The notes under the pieces: generated by a model
The model's database searches: none
What the model saw: the letters and a program-made list of their open reading frames with translations, nothing else
Told to the model about the DNA's origin: nothing
From: Alteromonas sp. BMJM2
GTDB lineage: Bacteria > Pseudomonadota > Gammaproteobacteria > Enterobacterales > Alteromonadaceae
Length of the DNA: 64,000 nt
Assembly (NCBI RefSeq): GCF_027257845.1
Contig: NZ_JAPVOT010000013.1
Location: 56,719 to 120,718 of the forward strand
Reading direction: 5' to 3'
Shown here: positions 29,879 to 40,039 of the stretch, piece after piece
Numbering within the stretch: the first letter of the stretch is position 1
How the letters are laid out: each line of letters starts with the position of its first letter
Made by a program: the position numbers and the translations under genes

Positions 29879-30309
29879 TATTACGTGCGAGACATGGTTA
29901 AAGGCTTAAATATTCTATTTTCATCAATACCACGGTTGTGTTCAATACATACGGCATGAAGAAAGATTACAAATAAGTTGTTGAAAAATAATTACTTAAG
30001 CTTTGATGTCAGATTAGCAAATAACCCTTCGGTCGCATAGCTTTATTCGTCGTAAAAAAGAAAAAAGCCCCTGGTGTTGCCTGCCTGTAAATTTTTCCTT
30101 CTCATTTGCAAAAATACGTATCGATTTTCTTCCCTTTGGGTTAAATATTAAAAATCCACATATAAAACAACACCTTAAAAATAGGCTCGACTATTGCTTA
30201 ACTGAAAACAACAACGAAGCATTGTAGACAAAAGTATAAGGCGCAGTGTTGTGCATTATCTTATCTACAACACGTCTCCTCTTATAGTGATGGAAAAGGG
30301 ATATTTAAA
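29879..30309. other. 430-bp non-coding region
   Basis: AT-rich sequence between the divergent hypothetical membrane gene and the glycosyltransferase gene. I see no gene, tRNA or clear terminator; it presumably holds promoters for both directions. Confidence 0.5.
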
Positions 30310-31449
30310 ATGAGTGCTCCAATAAGCGTGATAACAATAGTGAAAAACAGAACTGAAAAGCTTTGTAATCTCATTAATCAGCTTGAAGCTTGCAGCACTA
30401 CTCCTAATGAATTACTCATTGTTTGGATGACACCACCTTCTGACTTGTCACTTATTACCAGTGACAAATTCAACATTGAACACAAATTTGTGAATCAGAA
30501 AGAGCTTCCCATTGCTAAGGCAAGAAATAAAGGGCTGTTTGAAGCGAAAAACGAGCTATTAGCTTATATCAGTGTTGACACAATTTTTTCTCCCTCATGT
30601 TTTGAAGAAGTCAAATCAGCACTCGCTCCTTCATCAGTCTTGAGGGCTCCGGTATGTTGCATACCAATTACTTCTCGCCATCAACACTACTCAACGCTTT
30701 TAAATACCAAAAACGAAATACATGTTCACAAATCTGTTCCCGCAACACAAACCAGCGCCTCTCTGCATCGCAACCCTCAGCAAAGCGAACTTTCAATGAG
30801 CAATAATTTGCCACCAGTAAGCTTGAAACACGATTCAGAGTCAGCAAATAAAAAGGATGATAATCATGGAAAATTTAGTAACGATAGCACTGCTTCTGCA
30901 ATGTTTTTTATACGTAAGACAGACTTTGAAAAAACCGGCGGCTTCGATGAAAACTTCGACGGTTACGGGCTAAACGACGAAGACTTCTTCGCACAGTGTC
31001 GTGAAGTTGGACTGACACTTACCGACTCTCCTTCGGTGGTTTTTTCTCCGGTTCGCGATCTCACGCGATGCCCGGTTAATCATTTATTAGACTTTGTCCA
31101 CAACGCACAGCTTTTCCGTGAAAAGTGGGGCTTCTTTCCGCGTAGAGATATTCTTAATAGCTACGCCGAAAAAGGATTAATCAATCACGATTTTGAAACT
31201 AGTAATATTCATGTCACTCGCTTGCCGAACGAAGAAGAGATAACAGAAAGTGAAAAAGCCTTAGAACCAATTGATAATGCAGATCAGGCAGGGTCCGTGG
31301 TAAAAAAGCGCTCAAATGAAGCGTTAACCGCTCAAGAAGCCTCCTCTTTTTTTATCGCCCGCAATATTCAACGTAAACCAAGTGTTTCACAGCGTTCTCA
31401 ATATGCTGCCTGTTCATTGGCGCAAGTATCTGGATTAGCACCAACCTAA
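30310..31449 (+). CDS. Glycosyltransferase family 2/7C-like protein
   Basis: The 379-residue protein has a GT-A-type N-terminus (ISVITIVKNRTEKL) and a second half with the galactosyltransferase C-terminal signature FFIRKTDFEKTGGFDENFDG followed by YGLNDEDFFAQC, where the (E/D)D pair usually lies at the active site. Between them, residues about 130-195 are polar and low in complexity, and the usual DXD motif is not clear (ISVDTIF is the nearest). A further 80 residues at the C-terminus are also disordered-looking. It stands alone, away from any surface-polysaccharide cluster. The acceptor is unknown. Confidence 0.78.
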   Translation: MSAPISVITIVKNRTEKLCNLINQLEACSTTPNELLIVWMTPPSDLSLITSDKFNIEHKFVNQKELPIAKARNKGLFEAKNELLAYISVDTIFSPSCFEEVKSALAPSSVLRAPVCCIPITSRHQHYSTLLNTKNEIHVHKSVPATQTSASLHRNPQQSELSMSNNLPPVSLKHDSESANKKDDNHGKFSNDSTASAMFFIRKTDFEKTGGFDENFDGYGLNDEDFFAQCREVGLTLTDSPSVVFSPVRDLTRCPVNHLLDFVHNAQLFREKWGFFPRRDILNSYAEKGLINHDFETSNIHVTRLPNEEEITESEKALEPIDNADQAGSVVKKRSNEALTAQEASSFFIARNIQRKPSVSQRSQYAACSLAQVSGLAPT

Positions 31450-31559
31450 AGCTCTTCTTAGAATTTTATCACTACTTGATAACGTTAAATAGCTGATATG
31501 TTGCTTATCAAAAGCGTGTCTATTACATTATTAGATAATGTTTGCCAGATGCGTTTGTA

Positions 31560-33764
31560 ATGACCATAAAGTCTCAGTACATCTTTGCCCTTTTGCTTAC
31601 TGCCACAGCAGTGTCTCTATCCTTTTTTATCATTAACGATTTATTGAGCGACCAGCGTCAAGATGCAGAAATAATCAATATTGCTGGCCAGCAGCGAATG
31701 CTTTCTCAAAGAATTGCTTTATTAAAGTCAGCCACTAATTTATGTAGCAGCACGCAGACCAAAAGCTATTTAGCATCCTCATTAGATAAGCTCGAAAGTA
31801 ACCATGCAAAACTCATCGCCCTTGATAATTTATCAGCCACACACAAAGACTTGTACTTTGGGGATGTGAACCTCGATAAAGCCGTTAATACCTATGTAAA
31901 AAGCGGCAGGAACAAACTTGCGAATGCATCTAGTACAAACAATTCAATGAGTGAAGTCAGTGAAAGCAATAAAGAATGCTCCACAACATTTTTGCTAAAC
32001 GCATCAGTTCAACCGTCTGCGTCATCTTCGATAATTGCAGATTCCACGCAACTTCTTAAGCACTTAGATATGGTAGTCACCTTATTTGAAAACGAGGCCA
32101 ACGCCCGTGTGAACAATGCAGAAAATTTTGCGCTGTATCTTTGGCTAATAACGTTAATACTGCTTATTATTGAGGCGGTATTTGTTTTTATCCCAATGGA
32201 AAAGCAAATACGTCGTTCATTAGCCCGTCTCACTAAACTAAAAAACGTGGCTATGGAAGAAGCAGAAAAAGCGAAGCGGGCAAGCCAAGCAAAGTCCGAT
32301 TTTCTTTCTAGCATGAGCCATGAACTGCGAACGCCAATGAACGGGCTTTTTGGGATGATTGAACTTGCCATTGATACGCCTAGTAAAAGCAATATCTACC
32401 TTAAAAAAGCGAAGAGTTCAGGTAGGCAGCTACTCTCTCTTATCAACGATATTCTTGATATTTCAAAAATTGAAGCAAACAAAATTAAAATAGAAAAAGT
32501 GCCTGTCGACTTGCTTCAAGTGTTAGATGACGTCGTATCGTTGCAACGTGTTTTCTGCCAAAAGAAAGGGCTCGAGTTTTATTACCATAAAGAGGCTACC
32601 CTTCCACCCATAATAGAAGGCGACGTGACTCGTATTTCACAAATTCTGCATAATTTGCTGAGCAACGCAATTAAGTTTACCTCATCCGGCAGCGTTTCAT
32701 TGAATGTGAGTCACGCCATGGTGGGTGATTCGTTATTACTCACATTTGATATTATCGATACCGGAATAGGCATAGAAGAAGATGTCATTGACAAAATTTT
32801 TCAAAAGTTTGAACAAGCCGATCAAACCACTACCCGTCAGTTTGGCGGAACGGGGCTTGGTTTAAGCATCGCGAAACAGCTGGCGCTCCTTATGGGCGGC
32901 GACATAAGCGTGCACTCAGCGGTAGGGAAAGGGACAACCTTTTCATTTACTATGAACACACAGGAGGCCCGTTTACCGCCAATGTCCGTTCAGTCTAAAG
33001 CAAATATTCGCTGCGCCATCATCGACGACTTACAAACTAGTAGAGAATATCTTGCCCATATATTGGCTTCACTGCATATTGAAGGCACCTGCTATTCTTC
33101 GGCCAGCGACTTTTTAAACCACACGCCTTTTGACTACGACGCTATTATCGTCGATTTAGCGATGCCGGACGTAAGTGGTTTAGACCTCATTGACCAATTG
33201 AAACACAGCAAGCACAGTGTCCTGCCAAAGATAATTGTAGTGTCCGCGGAATTAGAGAGGCTAAACGGCCAAGACACGCTAACGGAAGTAATATGGCGTT
33301 CACACACTAAGCCCATCAATAGACGTGAAATAGAACAAGATTTGCGTAAATTACTTGCCAGCTCTTCTCCTATTTCTGAAACGCCAAAAACTAAGGTAAA
33401 GAAAAAAAGAATACTGCTAGCGGAAGACAATGAGATTAACGCGGAAATTGTTAAAGCACTTTTACAGCAAGAAAATTTTATTATATTACACGTTAAAAAT
33501 GGACAAGACGCCCTTGAGGCTTGTATTAAGCATACCTTTGACCTCATTCTCATGGATTGCAATATGCCGGTAATGAGTGGTATTGAATCATCCATATCCA
33601 TCCGAGCCACTTTAGACTTAAAAACACCTATTATTGCGTTAACAGCGAACGCATTCGCCGAGGATAAAGAGGAGTGTTTGGCGGCTGGCATGAACGACTT
33701 TCTTACCAAGCCCATAGATAAAGCCACCTTAATTACCTGCATCAGAAAGTACCTAGGTGAATGA
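31560..33764 (+). CDS. Hybrid sensor histidine kinase with PilJ-like sensor and two receiver domains
   Basis: I start the protein at the ATG at 31560 (734 residues), where a membrane segment begins (about 6-26). The periplasmic sensor region contains IAGQQRMLSQRIALL, the hallmark of the PilJ/NIT-type sensor family. A second TM segment lies at about 192-212. HisKA follows with the phospho-acceptor His254 in SHELRTPMNG, then HATPase_c with DTGIGIEED and GGTGLGLSI. Two receiver domains follow, with phospho-acceptor Asp532 and Asp666 and conserved Lys584 and Lys717. No Hpt domain or partner regulator gene is present, so an external Hpt protein must complete the relay. The ligand is unknown. Confidence 0.9.
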   Translation: MTIKSQYIFALLLTATAVSLSFFIINDLLSDQRQDAEIINIAGQQRMLSQRIALLKSATNLCSSTQTKSYLASSLDKLESNHAKLIALDNLSATHKDLYFGDVNLDKAVNTYVKSGRNKLANASSTNNSMSEVSESNKECSTTFLLNASVQPSASSSIIADSTQLLKHLDMVVTLFENEANARVNNAENFALYLWLITLILLIIEAVFVFIPMEKQIRRSLARLTKLKNVAMEEAEKAKRASQAKSDFLSSMSHELRTPMNGLFGMIELAIDTPSKSNIYLKKAKSSGRQLLSLINDILDISKIEANKIKIEKVPVDLLQVLDDVVSLQRVFCQKKGLEFYYHKEATLPPIIEGDVTRISQILHNLLSNAIKFTSSGSVSLNVSHAMVGDSLLLTFDIIDTGIGIEEDVIDKIFQKFEQADQTTTRQFGGTGLGLSIAKQLALLMGGDISVHSAVGKGTTFSFTMNTQEARLPPMSVQSKANIRCAIIDDLQTSREYLAHILASLHIEGTCYSSASDFLNHTPFDYDAIIVDLAMPDVSGLDLIDQLKHSKHSVLPKIIVVSAELERLNGQDTLTEVIWRSHTKPINRREIEQDLRKLLASSSPISETPKTKVKKKRILLAEDNEINAEIVKALLQQENFIILHVKNGQDALEACIKHTFDLILMDCNMPVMSGIESSISIRATLDLKTPIIALTANAFAEDKEECLAAGMNDFLTKPIDKATLITCIRKYLGE

Positions 33765-33837
33765 GCTAGCCTTAATACTTAACATTACCCCCATTGCTCC
33801 ATTGTACCTTTACCAGAGTTCTCTTATTAACATTATA

Positions 33838-33875
33838 GCTATTGTTCTGGCTTGCACATCAGCTAGAGCAATAGC
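33838..33875. other. Long inverted repeat between convergent genes
   Basis: GCTATTGTTCTGG pairs with CTAGAGCAATAGC (13 bp, two G-U pairs) around a 12-base loop between the histidine kinase and WYL genes. There is no T run, so it may be a factor-dependent or unusual terminator. Confidence 0.45.
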
Positions 33876-33893
33876 GTAATCGTTAGCATCATG

Positions 33894-34778
33894 TTACTGA
33901 TACTCAACTTCCTCACTGGTATAGCCCGGTGCAATAGCAAGATTGTCTGTATTTGCCAAGCTTGCCTGATTTTTCAGCCACAATTGATATTCACCCGTTC
34001 GCAGACTGGCTAATTTAGTGCAATCCACGTTCCACCTTCTGAGCAAATATCCCGCCATTGCAGCACGAACTTGAAGTACCAATACGCCTTCTTCCATGGC
34101 GTAGTCTAGCTCTATCGCTGTAGGGTATTTAATATTTTTAGGGTGAGGAACAATTTCAAGGGGAATCATTCTTTGCCACGCCTCGTCACAGTCTTTGAGC
34201 TCATTTTCATTAGGTGTATCCTTAACTGTAACCTTGCTAATACGGGTTAATACAAAGTCTCGAAAGCTCTGAGACTTTCTATCAAACGCGCGAACATGCC
34301 ACCGCTGCCCGTTATCAACAATACTATGGGGAACTAGCTCTCGCGCGCCAGAGCCGCTTGAAAGCGACGTATAAATCACGCTCATGGCTTTTTGATTCAC
34401 AATAGCTTGCACTACTTTAGCCACAACAAATATATCCGGCACGTTAAGGGACGATGCGCTTTCAACGGGAAAATGAATATCACCGATGGCATCAAAGCCA
34501 TCTGAAATATCATTGGCTAATTTGACTAACGTACGTCTAGCATCGTGCTCGAAGAGTGGCAAAAAGGATTCTGTTTGAAAATACCGCTTTTCTTGCGCTG
34601 AATACACCAAGTTGTCAGGCGCTAACTCTTTGTACAACGTAAAGTCTCGAGAGCCGGCAGACAGCCCCACTTCGAAGCGCTTAATAAGGTCTTGTCGATG
34701 AATAGCGCCTTTAAATAAGAGGCAAAAATCGATGTAGGCCAGTCGCTGGCGTTGTGAAAAAGAGATGGTATCTAGCAT
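33894..34778 (-). CDS. WYL-domain transcriptional regulator, BrxR/CapW-like
   Basis: The 294-residue protein has an N-terminal winged helix (about 8-75, RQRLAYIDFCLLFKGAIHRQ then RDFTLYKELAPDNLVY) that resembles the wHTH of BrxR/CapW regulators. A WYL domain follows at about 125-195 (MSVIYTS..., ELVPHSIVDNGQRWHVRAFD) and then a WCX-type C-terminal region. WYL proteins sense nucleic acids or nucleotides and typically repress defence or DNA-damage genes. No BREX, CBASS or other defence gene is next to it here; it is convergent with the histidine kinase gene and has 390 bp upstream. Its target is unknown. Confidence 0.8.
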   Translation of the reverse strand: MLDTISFSQRQRLAYIDFCLLFKGAIHRQDLIKRFEVGLSAGSRDFTLYKELAPDNLVYSAQEKRYFQTESFLPLFEHDARRTLVKLANDISDGFDAIGDIHFPVESASSLNVPDIFVVAKVVQAIVNQKAMSVIYTSLSSGSGARELVPHSIVDNGQRWHVRAFDRKSQSFRDFVLTRISKVTVKDTPNENELKDCDEAWQRMIPLEIVPHPKNIKYPTAIELDYAMEEGVLVLQVRAAMAGYLLRRWNVDCTKLASLRTGEYQLWLKNQASLANTDNLAIAPGYTSEEVEYQ

Positions 34779-34990
34779 TAAAGCGCCTCATTATTTTCGA
34801 CAGAGTATTTTTACAGGCAAAGCTATTTATTAACGCATTCACAATAGAGATTACAAAATAAGCGTTACGGGCAAACCGCTGTAAGAAACGTGTTCTTTTA
34901 GCCAGTGTGGTTTATTTTAAGCCGTGTGTAAATATAAACTTTAATCAGGCAGTATATTCGCAATGAGTGTTTACTGTGAGTTGGTTTTTG

Positions 34991-35054
34991 TAAGTCGGTT
35001 AGAGTAAGTCGGTTAGAGTGAGACGGTTAGTGTGAGACGGTTAGTGTGAGACGG
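34991..35054. repeat. Tandem array of a 14-bp unit (4.6 copies)
   Basis: Two copies of TAAGTCGGTTAGAG are followed by two copies of TGAGACGGTTAGTG and a partial fifth copy. The paired pattern shows that the array grew by duplication after the unit diverged. It lies just outside the aminopeptidase terminator, about 210 bp upstream of the WYL regulator gene start. Confidence 0.9.
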
Positions 35055-35076
35055 GCATCATATCGGCACGTGCAAT

Positions 35077-35102
35077 AAAAAAGCACCTTTCGGTGCTTTT
35101 TT
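35077..35102. terminator. Intrinsic terminator after the M1 aminopeptidase
   Basis: A perfect 11-bp stem, AAAAAAGCACC / GGTGCTTTTTT, with a 4-base loop. It lies 70 bp after the aminopeptidase stop and works in either direction. Confidence 0.92.
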
Positions 35103-35171
35103 CTAACTCCTAGCAAACAGCGCTGCGTGCTATGTATATCAGGTGTTGCGTGCTGTGTATTTCAAATATAG

Positions 35172-37772
35172 CTACTTGGCATAGTTAGCAAGAAACTTAT
35201 CAAAGTCACTTTGAAACGCCGTTTTTAGACGAAGGCACTGTTGAGATTCGTCTTGCATAATTTCAACACCTCGCGACATACCTTCGTAACGTTCTTGAAT
35301 CTTGCTATAAAACGTGTTCGCCATGGCAAGGTTTGTTTCAGAGCAGCTAGAAGACACAAACTCAGGCATGCGCGCTACGTGATAGTCAGGCATTTTCTTA
35401 ATCAAGGCGTCAGCGTTATTATCAAGCCATTGATATACCAAGGTATGATCATCAAGATTTCTTGCCACCCGCGCGACCATATACATAGTGTTTGCTGGTG
35501 TTATCTCATTGGTTAACGCCAAGTCTAACATCTTGAATACAGATTCCTTGTCGTCAAAACGCATGGAATAAATTAGCGTACTTTTTACGTTTGGCAACTG
35601 GGCTTTCTTAAATGCACTTACCACCTCGTTGAACCACTTGGCGTTATCTTTATCTGCACTATTTTTTGTCGCAATAGCGATAGCAGTTCCAGCGATGCCA
35701 GAGGAAACACTTGACGTATCTTCGATGTATTTCTTGGCGAGCACGTTACTCTTTTCAACCAAGCTATCGCTATCGGCATACATACCTAGAAAGCCATACA
35801 GCTGGTTGCGAAGGCGAATAATGTCTGTCGAATCATCATCTGCCTCAGTAAGACTCAGTGCATCTAATAACGGCATATAAGTGTTAGTAAGCAAGGTAGC
35901 ATACGCATCGCGATTGCTATCATTCACTAAGTAATCAAATTCTTGCAGTACACCTACAGCTGCGCGAATAACGGCAGGGTCTTCATCTGCACTTAACGCA
36001 TTGAGTACTTTCATCACACTATCTACACCAACCTCATCGGCATTTAACAGTGCTTGGTAGTTATACAACACGTTTTTCTTTTCACGCTTGTTCAGTACCT
36101 CAATATTTGCCAGTAAATTGTCTAACTGCGCAGGCGAAATAGACCAGCGAAAATAGCCTGTGGCATTGTCATTAGGATACACCCAGTCGGCCTCAGCTAG
36201 CTGAGAAAGCGTTGTAGTGGTTTTGTCGATAAACACAACCTCACTTTTCATTTCGCCGTTTTGCTGGTAGGTCAACTTAAGCGGTATGGCCCACGTTTTT
36301 TCTTCTACCGATGCACCAGCAAAATGGAAGCGAGACTGAGTGACTTTACCGCCTTCTGTAATATGAATGATGGGATAGCCTGGCTGTTCTAGATAGGCTT
36401 TCATCATTGCGCTTAAATTAAAGTCGGATACGCCATCAAGCGCTCGCCACAAATCATCAGCTACTGTATTACCCCATGAATGGGTTTTCATGTAATTACG
36501 CACGCCCTCACGGAAGCTGTCAGTACCGATTAGCGACTCAATCATTTGCAAAATTGATTCGCCTTTTGAGTAATTAAGCCCCAAACCATCCATAACGTCT
36601 GGCTGACGTTTCACTACTTTTTTCACGGGCTTCACCGTTGGGCTTGCATCTGCACCAAAAGCCCCTTCTTGTACAAGGCGATCGGCATAGTTTAACTCAG
36701 GATATAACGTCTTCATTGTGTGACTTGCAGCCCATGAAGCAAACGCTTCGTTTAGCCACAGGTCGTCCCACCAGGCCATGGTCACTAAATTGCCAAACCA
36801 CTGGTGGGCAAGTTCGTGGGCAATCACATTAAGTGGGCCAGAGCGCTCAGTAACACTTGGGTTATCAGCTAAAAGCAATAGGCTATCGCGATAGGTAATT
36901 AGACCCACATTTTCCATAGCGCCATGTGTGAAGTTAGGTACAGCAACAAAATCCATTTTTTTGTATGGATATTTGATGCCAAAGAAATCTTCTAAAGACG
37001 TCAGTATTTCTGGGGTGTGCTTGATGACAAACTTCGTTTTGTCGATATAGCCTTTTGGCACATAAATACGACCTGGCACAGACAACCCTGTCATCTCAGT
37101 GCTATCAAATGGGCCTACTGTATAAGCGATAAGGTAGGTCGGCATAGGCTTTGTTTTTTCAAACTGAACGGTTTTAACACCATCGCTTACCGACTCTTCA
37201 AGCACAGGCGTATTTGATACCACTACCTGATGGGCTGGCGCGCTAATAGTCATTTGATATGGAATTTTAAAAATAGGCTCATCAAAGCTTGGAAACGCTT
37301 TTCTGGCGTGCATATCTTCGAACTGGGTAAAGATATAATTGTTTTTTTCAAAACGAGACAGGTACATGCCGTCTGACGACGTGTTTACATTACCGCTAAA
37401 CGCAATTTTAAGTGTGTAGTTACCAGGCTTAATAACGGTTTCGGCCTTAGCCCAGTTAATATCGTAATCACTTTCCATAACGCTTAGCGACAACGATTGC
37501 TCAGCGTTGACTAACGCAGCGGAGGTGATAGATAAATCATGCTGATAAAAACCGACTTTTTGAGTCGGTGAATTCACAACGACATCAATCTCTGTCGTCC
37601 CAGAATATGCTGGGTTGTCAGGGTCTACATTTAAGTGAATACGTTGAAAAGTAGGGCTTACTGATGATGGCAGACGATATTCAGCATCCGCCGCAATAGC
37701 AAAACTGCTCAGCAATATGTTAAGCGTGAGCAGCACCGCCGCTGTTTTAAACAGCGCAGTTATTCGTTTCAT
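35172..37772 (-). CDS. Secreted M1-family aminopeptidase
   Basis: The 866-residue protein starts with a signal peptide (about 1-28, ending AIAADA), so it acts in the periplasm or outside. The M1 metallopeptidase signature is complete: GAMEN at 285-289, HELAHQW with zinc ligands His319 and His323 and catalytic Glu320, and the third ligand Glu342 in NEAF. The C-terminal half (about 530-860) is the helical ERAP1-C-like domain. It removes N-terminal amino acids from peptides, supporting peptide use in a marine heterotroph. It differs from cytosolic PepN by the signal peptide and ERAP-like C-terminus. It is monocistronic. Confidence 0.92.
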   Translation of the reverse strand: MKRITALFKTAAVLLTLNILLSSFAIAADAEYRLPSSVSPTFQRIHLNVDPDNPAYSGTTEIDVVVNSPTQKVGFYQHDLSITSAALVNAEQSLSLSVMESDYDINWAKAETVIKPGNYTLKIAFSGNVNTSSDGMYLSRFEKNNYIFTQFEDMHARKAFPSFDEPIFKIPYQMTISAPAHQVVVSNTPVLEESVSDGVKTVQFEKTKPMPTYLIAYTVGPFDSTEMTGLSVPGRIYVPKGYIDKTKFVIKHTPEILTSLEDFFGIKYPYKKMDFVAVPNFTHGAMENVGLITYRDSLLLLADNPSVTERSGPLNVIAHELAHQWFGNLVTMAWWDDLWLNEAFASWAASHTMKTLYPELNYADRLVQEGAFGADASPTVKPVKKVVKRQPDVMDGLGLNYSKGESILQMIESLIGTDSFREGVRNYMKTHSWGNTVADDLWRALDGVSDFNLSAMMKAYLEQPGYPIIHITEGGKVTQSRFHFAGASVEEKTWAIPLKLTYQQNGEMKSEVVFIDKTTTTLSQLAEADWVYPNDNATGYFRWSISPAQLDNLLANIEVLNKREKKNVLYNYQALLNADEVGVDSVMKVLNALSADEDPAVIRAAVGVLQEFDYLVNDSNRDAYATLLTNTYMPLLDALSLTEADDDSTDIIRLRNQLYGFLGMYADSDSLVEKSNVLAKKYIEDTSSVSSGIAGTAIAIATKNSADKDNAKWFNEVVSAFKKAQLPNVKSTLIYSMRFDDKESVFKMLDLALTNEITPANTMYMVARVARNLDDHTLVYQWLDNNADALIKKMPDYHVARMPEFVSSSCSETNLAMANTFYSKIQERYEGMSRGVEIMQDESQQCLRLKTAFQSDFDKFLANYAK

Positions 37773-37986
37773 TATACTTATTCCGTGAGTGGTGCAGCGC
37801 TATGTAGCCACCGCATTAATTATTCCACCGCATAGAATAAAAGGGAACACTCTCTATCGCAACGCTAAGGTGCTGTATTCAATATTCAAATTGTTACTGT
37901 TCGTTTCAAACCTGACTTTCGGGTATTTCGTCGCAATTAGTGAGTGCCTTAAGCGACAGCGCAATAAGGTTCATACTGGCCCTTTG

Positions 37987-39906
37987 CTAAAAACGGTAGC
38001 GCCTGAGCTGCGCTTGCATTTGTTTAATTTGCTCAACCAACTCATTACAGCTAATTGCAACCTCAGTGGCATAGTTACGATTGGCATCGCCAACGGCCTT
38101 AATACTCTCAACGCCTTGAATAACGTTTCTTGCTACCTCTTTTTGACCTTGTGCAGTATGTGAGGCCTCTTGGTTTAACTGAGTAATTCGAGCCACGGCT
38201 CCTAGTGCTTGCTCTAGAGAAGTGCCCGCATTTTTAGTGACTTCAAGAGTACTAAATGCGGTGTCTTTATTCCGGTTCATTTTTGATGCGGCTTCTCTAC
38301 TTCCTTGCTGTAAACGCTCTATCATAATACGAATTTCTTCTGTTGATGATTGCGTTCTACTTGCCAGAGAGCGAACCTCATCGGCCACAACAGCAAAGCC
38401 TCGCCCTTGCTCACCCGCCCTAGCCGCTTCAATTGCCGCATTTAATGCCAGCAAGTTTGTTTGCTCCGCAATATTTCGTATAACTTCCATCACACCGCTA
38501 ATTTCTTCACTGGCTTGTGCTAACTCATCAATAACTTTAACTGACTCATCAACATCATTGGCCTGTGCCTGAATATCATCAATAGTTTGTGCAAGTACGC
38601 TGACACTGGTCCTCGTGTCGCTATCTGCTGCCGTCGCAGCTTCACTAGAACTGGCAATGCATGCCGAAACACTATCAGTATTTTCCTGCAGCAAAACGAT
38701 GGCGGAGTCAATTTTGTCGGTTTCTACAGAGAGTAACGACACTGAATCGCTGGACCGCTCTGCTGTTTTATTCAGTAACTCTGATTTTGTAAGCATACCG
38801 CCAGTTGTAGCATCAACCTTTTGCAATGTCTCTTGTAGCTGGCCCAAGAGTTTATTAAAAGCTCTCGCCATCTGCCCAAACTCATCGCTCCTTTTACCTT
38901 CAAATCTAAAAGTAAGGTCTCCTTCGCCAGAAGTTAAGTTAGTCACTACCGCAATAAATTCTTCAAGAGGGCGGCCCACAATATACTTAACAAGCAACCA
39001 AATAGTGATGAGGACTCCCGCACTGGCAACAAGGACTTTAGCAATTACGGCGAAAACAGCGGTGCTTATCAGTGCGCTCTTCTCACTTTCCGACGCAACC
39101 AAAATAATATCGTAGCCCCAGGCTTTAAAAGGCACGATGGTTGTCGACCATTTATCACTATTACTGAGTGCAGACTTCACTGTTTGCTCATTGACGTGGG
39201 ACGAATGCATTCGGATATTGCCCTTACCATCTCTTAGGGCAACGAATCCTTCATCAAGTAGATGACTTTTCTTAATGGCATCCTCAAGCACATTTAAATC
39301 TGCGGAGTAGCCTACATACCAAATACCAATAACTTGACCTTGAGCGTTAAACATGGGTTCATACCCCGTAAGATACGGACTTCCTAAAATATCTACCGCG
39401 CCATAGTAAGCTTCTTGCTGCTCTATTTGTTTTATTGCCTTACCGGATGGCGCAAGCTTAGTACCAATCGCTCTTGCCCCATTTTTAATAACATTGGTAC
39501 TCACTCTAATGTAATCATTGCCCGTTTTACTAAATAAGGTAGCCGTTCCTCCCATTACATCAGTTAGCCCATCTACTAATGAAAAATTGTTAGCTTGTGC
39601 TTGAGAGCCGAGGAACAGTTGCTGGGCCGGTGTTGCCTTTACGGTAACGACATCGCCATGACTGGGCACACCTAATGCTTCACCTCGCTGTTTGAGCAGC
39701 GACATACTGCTTTTTACTCGCTCGAGTACAATAGCGTCAGTAACGGTGAGAATATTAACGAGCCTGTCTGCTGTGTTTTGTTTTTGAGTTTCTATTTGCT
39801 TTACGACACTGGAAGACGTGGTGACTACCGTGATAATTGCGATAACCAAGGCTAATAATGCAATGACAGAACAAATTGCTAATAAAAACTTTCGCTGGAT
39901 CGACAT
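37987..39906 (-). CDS. Methyl-accepting chemotaxis protein with Cache sensor domain
   Basis: The 639-residue chemoreceptor has a first TM segment (about 8-30), a periplasmic Cache_3-Cache_2-type sensor (about 35-275, with [22 protein letters not shown] and [10 protein letters not shown]), a second TM (about 285-307), a HAMP domain (about 308-360) and a cytoplasmic signalling domain. The kinase-interaction tip is intact: [20 protein letters not shown] followed by [20 protein letters not shown]. No CheB/CheR-binding pentapeptide is seen at the C-terminus. The ligand is unknown; Cache_3-Cache_2 receptors often bind small carboxylates. It is followed on the same strand, 214 bp later, by the aminopeptidase gene. 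Confidence 0.93.
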   Translation of the reverse strand: MSIQRKFLLAICSVIALLALVIAIITVVTTSSSVVKQIETQKQNTADRLVNILTVTDAIVLERVKSSMSLLKQRGEALGVPSHGDVVTVKATPAQQLFLGSQAQANNFSLVDGLTDVMGGTATLFSKTGNDYIRVSTNVIKNGARAIGTKLAPSGKAIKQIEQQEAYYGAVDILGSPYLTGYEPMFNAQGQVIGIWYVGYSADLNVLEDAIKKSHLLDEGFVALRDGKGNIRMHSSHVNEQTVKSALSNSDKWSTTIVPFKAWGYDIILVASESEKSALISTAVFAVIAKVLVASAGVLITIWLLVKYIVGRPLEEFIAVVTNLTSGEGDLTFRFEGKRSDEFGQMARAFNKLLGQLQETLQKVDATTGGMLTKSELLNKTAERSSDSVSLLSVETDKIDSAIVLLQENTDSVSACIASSSEAATAADSDTRTSVSVLAQTIDDIQAQANDVDESVKVIDELAQASEEISGVMEVIRNIAEQTNLLALNAAIEAARAGEQGRGFAVVADEVRSLASRTQSSTEEIRIMIERLQQGSREAASKMNRNKDTAFSTLEVTKNAGTSLEQALGAVARITQLNQEASHTAQGQKEVARNVIQGVESIKAVGDANRNYATEVAISCNELVEQIKQMQAQLRRYRF

Positions 39907-40039
39907 ACAATTCTCACTTGTTCATGCTGGTTGTTGATACTAGTTAAATAAGCTTGATATCTATAAATCTTCCCTGATTAATTCGTTTCATATACTTAAA
40001 TTTAGGTAACTTTTTCTATAGAGCAAATTTTTTTGTCAA

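Larger units (their letters stand above)
34779..35171. other. Non-coding region with tandem repeat and terminator
   Basis: No gene is visible in about 390 bp between the divergently placed WYL regulator start and the aminopeptidase stop. It contains the 14-bp tandem array (34991-35054) and the aminopeptidase terminator (35077-35102); the part next to 34778 must hold the WYL gene promoter. Confidence 0.6.

Noticed and set aside
33134..33742. Minus-strand frame of 202 codons
   Set aside because: It is antisense to the receiver domains of the hybrid kinase and has no family features or ribosome site.
33894..34778. A defence island around the WYL regulator
   Set aside because: The neighbours are a histidine kinase and an aminopeptidase; no BREX, CBASS, restriction or toxin genes are present within several kb.
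34991..35054. CRISPR array
   Set aside because: The 14-bp units are contiguous with no spacers, so it is a simple tandem repeat.
37789..38163. Plus-strand frame of 124 codons
   Set aside because: Its second half is antisense to the chemoreceptor and the first half is intergenic with no ribosome site.
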